DNA from: Oceanobacillus piezotolerans
GTDB taxonomy: Bacteria > Bacillota > Bacilli > Bacillales > Amphibacillaceae
NCBI RefSeq assembly: GCF_003665065.1
Contig: NZ_RCHR01000009.1
Coordinates: 1 to 64,000, forward strand
Reading direction: 5' to 3'
DNA length: 64,000 nt
The stretch's first letter is position 1; each line of letters starts with the position of its first letter. Positions 60,060 through 64,000 of the stretch are shown piece after piece. The notes beneath the pieces are model-generated. The model was not told the origin of the DNA. It saw nothing but the letters and a program-made list of their open reading frames with translations, and made no database searches. A program made the position numbers and the translations under genes.

Positions 60060-61322
60060 GTGCTTAAGCGTATTAGCATTCTTTCATTGTTTTTTATTTT
60101 CATAGGATTGGTTGTTGCTGGCTGCAGTACAGGGGAAGAGAGTTCTTCTCAAGCAACAAATGAAGAAGGGGAAGAAGAGACTATTAGTTTTATTCATTGG
60201 CGTGGAGAGGATAAAGAAGAGTTTGATGAAATTATTCGTAGGTTTGAAGAGGAAAATCCAAATATTAAAGTAAACATGAGTTCTTTTCCAAGTGATCAAT
60301 ACGAAGCGACTTTACAAACAAAGTTAAAAGATGGTAATTCTGGTGATGTGTTTGCCATGTTTCCAGGTGTTCAGTTTGAAACCATTACAAGTGCTGGGTT
60401 AGCACATGAACTTAGTGGGGAGGAATTTGTTTCGAGATTCATTCCAGATTATATCACGGTAGGTCAACATGAAGATAAACAATATGGATTACCTTTACAA
60501 CTAGTTTTCAACATCCCGATTTACAATAAAACCTTGTTTGATAAGTTTGGCGTAGAGCCCCCTGCGGATTGGGAAGGATTTCTGGAACTCAATGAAACGC
60601 TAAAAGAAAATGGCATCGAACGTCCAATCATTTTCCCGGCTGCAGACAATGGACCTGGGCAATTTATGAACCCAATGATGATGAATAACGAACCAGACGA
60701 AGATATTTGGGAGAAGGTACAGTCAGGAGAAAGAAAGGTTACAGAGGAATGGTGGGTAAAAACATTATCGCAAATAAAAGAATTAAATGATAAAGGGTAT
60801 TTTGGTGAAGATTCGTTAGGCATTAACCAAAGTTCTTCAGGCACCTTGTTTGCTCAAGAAAACGGTGCGATTTTGGCAATGGGTTCTTATATGATGGCGC
60901 AAATCATAGAGCAAAATCCAAATATTGAACTTGGCTTACTAGCACCCATCACCGTGAGTGAAGATGAGACGGTGTGGGAAGGGATTCATACGACAACCTT
61001 TATGTTAGCTGTCAACGAACAATCAGAACATAAAGAGGAAGCAAAGAAATTTATCGAGTTTCTCACCCGTCCTGAAAATGCATCTCTTTATGCAAATGGA
61101 ACCGGCCAAATGGTGACATTAGAAGATGTCACATACGAGAGTGAAGTATTAAAGGCACAAGAACCGTGGACAGAAAAGAAGACAAGGTTCCAGCCAAGAT
61201 ATACGATTAGCAATGGTCAAGTTCAAGATGCCGTATTAGCTTCCATTGAAGCAGTATTGAGTGGAACAGAGCCAGCGGATGCAGCTGAACAAGCACAGAA
61301 AATAATTGATCAGGCTTTGTGA
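60060..61322 (+). CDS. CUT1-type ABC transporter binding lipoprotein
   Basis: The GTG start follows GGAGGAGATATA. Lipobox VAGC at about residue 22 anchors the 420-residue protein outside the membrane. It has the family 1 extracellular binding-protein pattern: FIHWRGEDKEEFDEIIRRFE, NSGDVFAMFPGVQFE, YGLPLQLVFNIPIYNKTLF, MGSYMMAQI and KKFIEFLTRPENASLYANG. Such proteins bind oligosaccharides or polyols. Two permease genes follow. There is no ATPase gene, so a shared MsmX-type ATPase is expected. The link to the preceding ssuD is unclear; a sulfonated sugar is possible but speculative. Confidence 0.9.
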   Translation: MLKRISILSLFFIFIGLVVAGCSTGEESSSQATNEEGEEETISFIHWRGEDKEEFDEIIRRFEEENPNIKVNMSSFPSDQYEATLQTKLKDGNSGDVFAMFPGVQFETITSAGLAHELSGEEFVSRFIPDYITVGQHEDKQYGLPLQLVFNIPIYNKTLFDKFGVEPPADWEGFLELNETLKENGIERPIIFPAADNGPGQFMNPMMMNNEPDEDIWEKVQSGERKVTEEWWVKTLSQIKELNDKGYFGEDSLGINQSSSGTLFAQENGAILAMGSYMMAQIIEQNPNIELGLLAPITVSEDETVWEGIHTTTFMLAVNEQSEHKEEAKKFIEFLTRPENASLYANGTGQMVTLEDVTYESEVLKAQEPWTEKKTRFQPRYTISNGQVQDAVLASIEAVLSGTEPADAAEQAQKIIDQAL

Positions 61323-61368
61323 TGTCGTCTTAATAGGGAGTATCTTTTATAGATAATAAATAGAAAAG

Positions 61369-61466
61369 TCTATGGTAATACGTTAAAGATAAGAAGCCAT
61401 TTTTAGGTTTTGATAATAACTTAACCCCGCCTAGAACAATAAATAATTTTATTCTATTACCATAGA
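61369..61466. repeat. 12-bp inverted repeat between binding protein and permease
   Basis: TCTATGGTAATA (61369-61380) and TATTACCATAGA (61455-61466) pair perfectly across 74 bases. The second arm ends 25 bases before the permease ATG. It may form an intercistronic mRNA stem, or mark the ends of a small insertion. Confidence 0.6.
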
Positions 61467-61491
61467 TGATTCTTTCTAGCAGGAGGATATA

Positions 61492-62367
61492 ATGAAGGTT
61501 CATAAAAGTTTGTATCTGTTTCTTATTCCTGGATTTTTCCTTTATTTTACATTTTTTATCGTACCAACCCTTGGTGCGTTTTTCTATTCGATAACAGACT
61601 GGGATGGGGTCAATCAGCAATTCAATTTTGTAGGTCTTTTCAATTATACGAGCTTGTTAACCGATGATACGGTATTTATCACATCAATAAACAACAACCT
61701 TAAGTTTTTGTTATTTGTTGTCTTCTTTCAAACATTGTTGTCACTCATTTTTGCATTAATATTAATGAAAAATACAAAAACCAATATCTTTTATCGTGCA
61801 TTATTTTTCTTCCCTACTATATTATCGTCTGTTTCTGTTGCGTTTATCTGGTCATTTATTTATGCTCCGGATTTAGGACTATTAAACCCCTTATTACAGA
61901 GCATTGGGCTAGGAATGCTGACACAAAGCTGGTTGGGTAATCCAGATATCGCTATTTTCTCCATTGCTTTTGTCCAAGTATGGTTCCACACGGGACAGGT
62001 GATGGTCATCTTTATAGCTGGACTGCAAAATGTACCTAAAGAGCTTTATGAAGCAGCAATCGTGGATGGAGCTAATAAATGGCAGCGATTTACCAAAATT
62101 ACCTGGCCATTAATTGCTCCCGCCACAACCATAGTAGTAGGATACACAACGATTCAATCATTTAAAGCCTTTGATTTGATTTTCGCTATGACTGGGGGAG
62201 GACCGGCGTATTCCACAGAAATACTCGCTACATTTATTTATAACTCAGCCTTTAGCAACTACCAATTCGGGTATGCATCTGCTGCATCTGTTGTTCTGAT
62301 GGTTATTGTGGCAGGCCTGACGTTGGTGCAGTTCCGTCTGGTAAATAGAAACAAAGTTGAGTACTAG
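61492..62367 (+). CDS. CUT1-type ABC permease, MalF-like
   Basis: The 291-residue membrane protein has six hydrophobic segments. It starts with SLYLFLIPGFFLYFTFFIVP and has the cytoplasmic EAA loop YEAAIVDGANKWQRFTKITW at about residue 190, where the ATPase docks. It forms the channel with the next gene. GCAGGAGGATATA precedes the ATG. Confidence 0.92.
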   Translation: MKVHKSLYLFLIPGFFLYFTFFIVPTLGAFFYSITDWDGVNQQFNFVGLFNYTSLLTDDTVFITSINNNLKFLLFVVFFQTLLSLIFALILMKNTKTNIFYRALFFFPTILSSVSVAFIWSFIYAPDLGLLNPLLQSIGLGMLTQSWLGNPDIAIFSIAFVQVWFHTGQVMVIFIAGLQNVPKELYEAAIVDGANKWQRFTKITWPLIAPATTIVVGYTTIQSFKAFDLIFAMTGGGPAYSTEILATFIYNSAFSNYQFGYASAASVVLMVIVAGLTLVQFRLVNRNKVEY

Positions 62368-62383
62368 GATTTGAGGGGATAGA

Positions 62384-63199
62384 ATGACGTCCAGATTGGT
62401 TAAATTCATTTTGGTAGCTGTTTTTGGCTTAATCATTATCATTCCAGTAACTATGGTCGTTTTAACAACAGTTAAAACAAGTGAAGATTTTTACATGAAT
62501 CCTATTGGAATTCCAAACTCGTTCACAATGCAAAATATGATCCAGCTATTTATAGGAAACCATATACATTTGAATTTGCTTAATAGCTTGATTGTAACGA
62601 TTTCGACTGTTTTTCTTTGCTTATTAGTGGCCAGTTTCATTTCCTATGTCATTATGCGCCTAAAGGGATGGAGAAGCTTATTATTATTTGGATTATTTAT
62701 TTTAGGAATGTTCCTTCCAGCCCAAGTTAATATGATTCCGCTTTATGGAGTGGTGAATGCGCTTGGACTGAACAACTCGCTATTTGGTCTTATTTTGATT
62801 TCCACGACTAGTTTTATGTCGGTAGTAGTATTTATCGTCGCAGGGTTTATGAAAACCATTCCTAAATCGCTGATTGAAGCAAGTGTGGTGGACGGCGCCT
62901 CAGAGTGGCAAATATATCGAAAAGTAGTGATGCCACTGTCAGCACCATCCATCGCAACTGCAGCCATATTTGTCTCCGTAATGGTTTGGAATGATTTATT
63001 ATATCCATTATTGTTTATCGTATCTCCTGAAAAGAAAACATTGCCACTTGCATTGCTGGATTTTCAAGGAGAGTATTTCACAAACTATCCCATGATATTT
63101 TCCGGGGTAATTATCGCATCTATTCCCATGATTATTGTCTATCTTTTCATGCAACGTTACTTTATGGAAGGGATAACGGCAGGATCGAATAAAGGGTAA
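62384..63199 (+). CDS. CUT1-type ABC permease, MalG-like
   Basis: The 271-residue membrane protein has six hydrophobic segments and the EAA loop IEASVVDGASEWQIYRKVVM at about residue 165. The C-terminus, VYLFMQRYFMEGITAGSNKG, is typical of MalG-type permeases. GAGGGGATAGA precedes the ATG, 16 bases after the MalF-like stop. It is the last gene of the transporter operon; no kinase, glycosidase or ATPase follows. Confidence 0.92.
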   Translation: MTSRLVKFILVAVFGLIIIIPVTMVVLTTVKTSEDFYMNPIGIPNSFTMQNMIQLFIGNHIHLNLLNSLIVTISTVFLCLLVASFISYVIMRLKGWRSLLLFGLFILGMFLPAQVNMIPLYGVVNALGLNNSLFGLILISTTSFMSVVVFIVAGFMKTIPKSLIEASVVDGASEWQIYRKVVMPLSAPSIATAAIFVSVMVWNDLLYPLLFIVSPEKKTLPLALLDFQGEYFTNYPMIFSGVIIASIPMIIVYLFMQRYFMEGITAGSNKG

Positions 63200-63226
63200 A
63201 GAAAGAACTTAATAAAAATAAGGACA

Positions 63227-63362
63227 GAGGCTGGGATATAACTGATATGCTCAAAAAGACGAACTTATTGCTAATTTAACGAAGTATATTTCCAGAGCGA
63301 TACTTCTCCGCTAGCCAAAGTTCGGTATTCTCCTTTTAATAAAATACTCTTGTCCCAGCCTC
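63227..63362. repeat. GAGGCTGGGA structured intergenic element
   Basis: GAGGCTGGGA (63227-63236) and TCCCAGCCTC (63353-63362) are perfect inverted repeats enclosing 116 bases. An inner pair, GAAGTAT and ATACTTC, lies about 63280-63306. Similar GGCTGGGACA-flanked elements are scattered in several Bacillota genomes. It could end the transporter transcript, act as a mobile miniature element, or encode a structured RNA. Confidence 0.55.
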
Positions 63363-63446
63363 CCAAAAAAGCTAAACACAAATTTAAGAAGCTTGCTTGG
63401 TAACTCATTTCTACTGCTGAAGATTGAAGGAAAAAGATTTGCATAA

Positions 63447-63475
63447 TTGACTAAGATAAAGATAAATGATATTAT
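63447..63475 (+). promoter_or_regulatory. Promoter of the OFA-family transporter gene
   Basis: TTGACT (63447-63452) and TATTAT (63470-63475), 17 bases apart, 84 bases before the ATG. Confidence 0.55.
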
Positions 63476-63558
63476 TTGTTTGAAAAATGTGTATATTTAT
63501 AAATTTATAAAAATATTATCTCCTTGATGAACTTTATTAATATCTAAGGAGGATGTGT

Positions 63559-64000
63559 ATGGAGAAAGTTAAAAATCGCTGGCTGATTGCTGCTTCGGCA
63601 GTGGGGGTTCACCTTTCCATTGGTTCTGCCTATGCCTGGAGTGTGTTTACCAATCCAATGGCAGCGCAGTATGGTTGGGAGACTACGGAAATCTCGCTTG
63701 CTTTTAGTATTGCCATTTTTATGCTTGGCTTTTCGGCTGCCTTTATGGGGAGATTTGTAGAAAAACAAGGGCCGAAGAAGTCAGCCATTCTATCGGCGAT
63801 ATTTTTCAGTGTCGGTGTAGCTGGATCAGGATTAGCAACCGCTTTGGAATCCTTATTTCTATTGTATGTATTCTATGGTGTCATTGGCGGAATCGGTTTA
63901 GGGATTGGTTATATCTCTCCTGTATCCACATTAGTAAAGTGGTTTCCAGATCGGCGGGGACTTGCTACAGGGTTAGCAATCATGGGGTTTGGCTTTGCGG
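63559..64000 (+). CDS. OFA-family MFS transporter, partial at window end
   Basis: ATG 63559 follows AAGGAGGATGTGT, and the frame stays open to the end of the window (147 codons seen). The sequence [20 protein letters not shown] then [35 protein letters not shown] and [20 protein letters not shown] is typical of the oxalate/formate antiporter family of MFS. Four membrane segments are visible so far. The substrate, probably a monocarboxylate or formate/oxalate, cannot be told. It has its own promoter. Confidence 0.88.
   Translation, partial: MEKVKNRWLIAASAVGVHLSIGSAYAWSVFTNPMAAQYGWETTEISLAFSIAIFMLGFSAAFMGRFVEKQGPKKSAILSAIFFSVGVAGSGLATALESLFLLYVFYGVIGGIGLGIGYISPVSTLVKWFPDRRGLATGLAIMGFGFA

Overview
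This looks like a chromosomal window from a low-GC, endospore-forming-type Bacillota, most likely Bacillaceae (relatives of Oceanobacillus, Virgibacillus or Gracilibacillus). The grounds are strong AGGAGG-type ribosome sites with many TTG/GTG starts, Bacillus-type regulators whose operators can be read directly (CcpA cre, CodY, CtsR, NagR/DasR, GlcT RAT), a GntR-type NagR, a YfhE-like small protein and many lipoproteins. No rRNA, tRNA or CRISPR array was seen. The organism name is an inference.

Layout. 1-8400 is accessory: an IS110-family element with a hairpin over its ribosome site, a small membrane protein, an alpha/beta hydrolase whose catalytic His appears replaced, an unknown protein behind a perfect CtsR box, lipoproteins, a helix-turn-helix gene broken by a frameshift, and four 52-bp tandem repeats. 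8400-11300 holds a 3-hydroxyacyl-CoA dehydrogenase/hydrolase pair and two gene fossils (EAL domain, IS21 istA). 11300-16140 is a complete branched-chain amino acid ABC operon (livJ-H-M-G-F) with two CodY-like boxes. 16700-19620 has a CoA-transferase-like pair, with subunit A frameshifted near its start, and a sulfurtransferase. 20060-20440 is a complete-looking type I toxin-antitoxin locus. 20690-27512 has an aldehyde dehydrogenase/DUF779 operon under a cre site and the N-acetylglucosamine regulon (nagA, nagR, nagP, SIS protein) with two NagR operators.

27900-33513 encodes secreted and lipid-anchored proteins: tandem-duplicated phosphoesterases, GlpQ-like phosphodiesterase and lipoproteins. 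34040-39220 is a sorbitol operon (SorC regulator, GutM, PTS EIIC/EIIBC/EIIA, sorbitol-6-phosphate dehydrogenase, fructose-6-phosphate aldolase-like) with a promoter and cre-like site, followed by a decayed PTS enzyme I fragment. nagB and the glcT-ptsG-ptsH glucose PTS cluster follow, the latter with an RNA antiterminator/terminator switch; ptsI is not next to ptsH.

45400-47340 is a chemoreceptor gene behind a GEMM-I (cyclic dinucleotide) riboswitch. 47800-51904 is a GntR-MFS-Ldh-FAH catabolic cluster. The rest holds a YfhE-like gene, a SEC-C protein, VOC and aldo/keto reductase genes, a threonine synthase-like gene with a dicarboxylate/amino acid symporter, SsuD monooxygenase, a CUT1 sugar ABC transporter without its ATPase, and the start of an OFA-family MFS transporter cut off by the window end.

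Overall the window is rich in sugar uptake (GlcNAc, glucose, sorbitol and an unidentified CUT1 sugar) under carbon-catabolite control, mixed with decaying genes and dispersed hairpin repeats.
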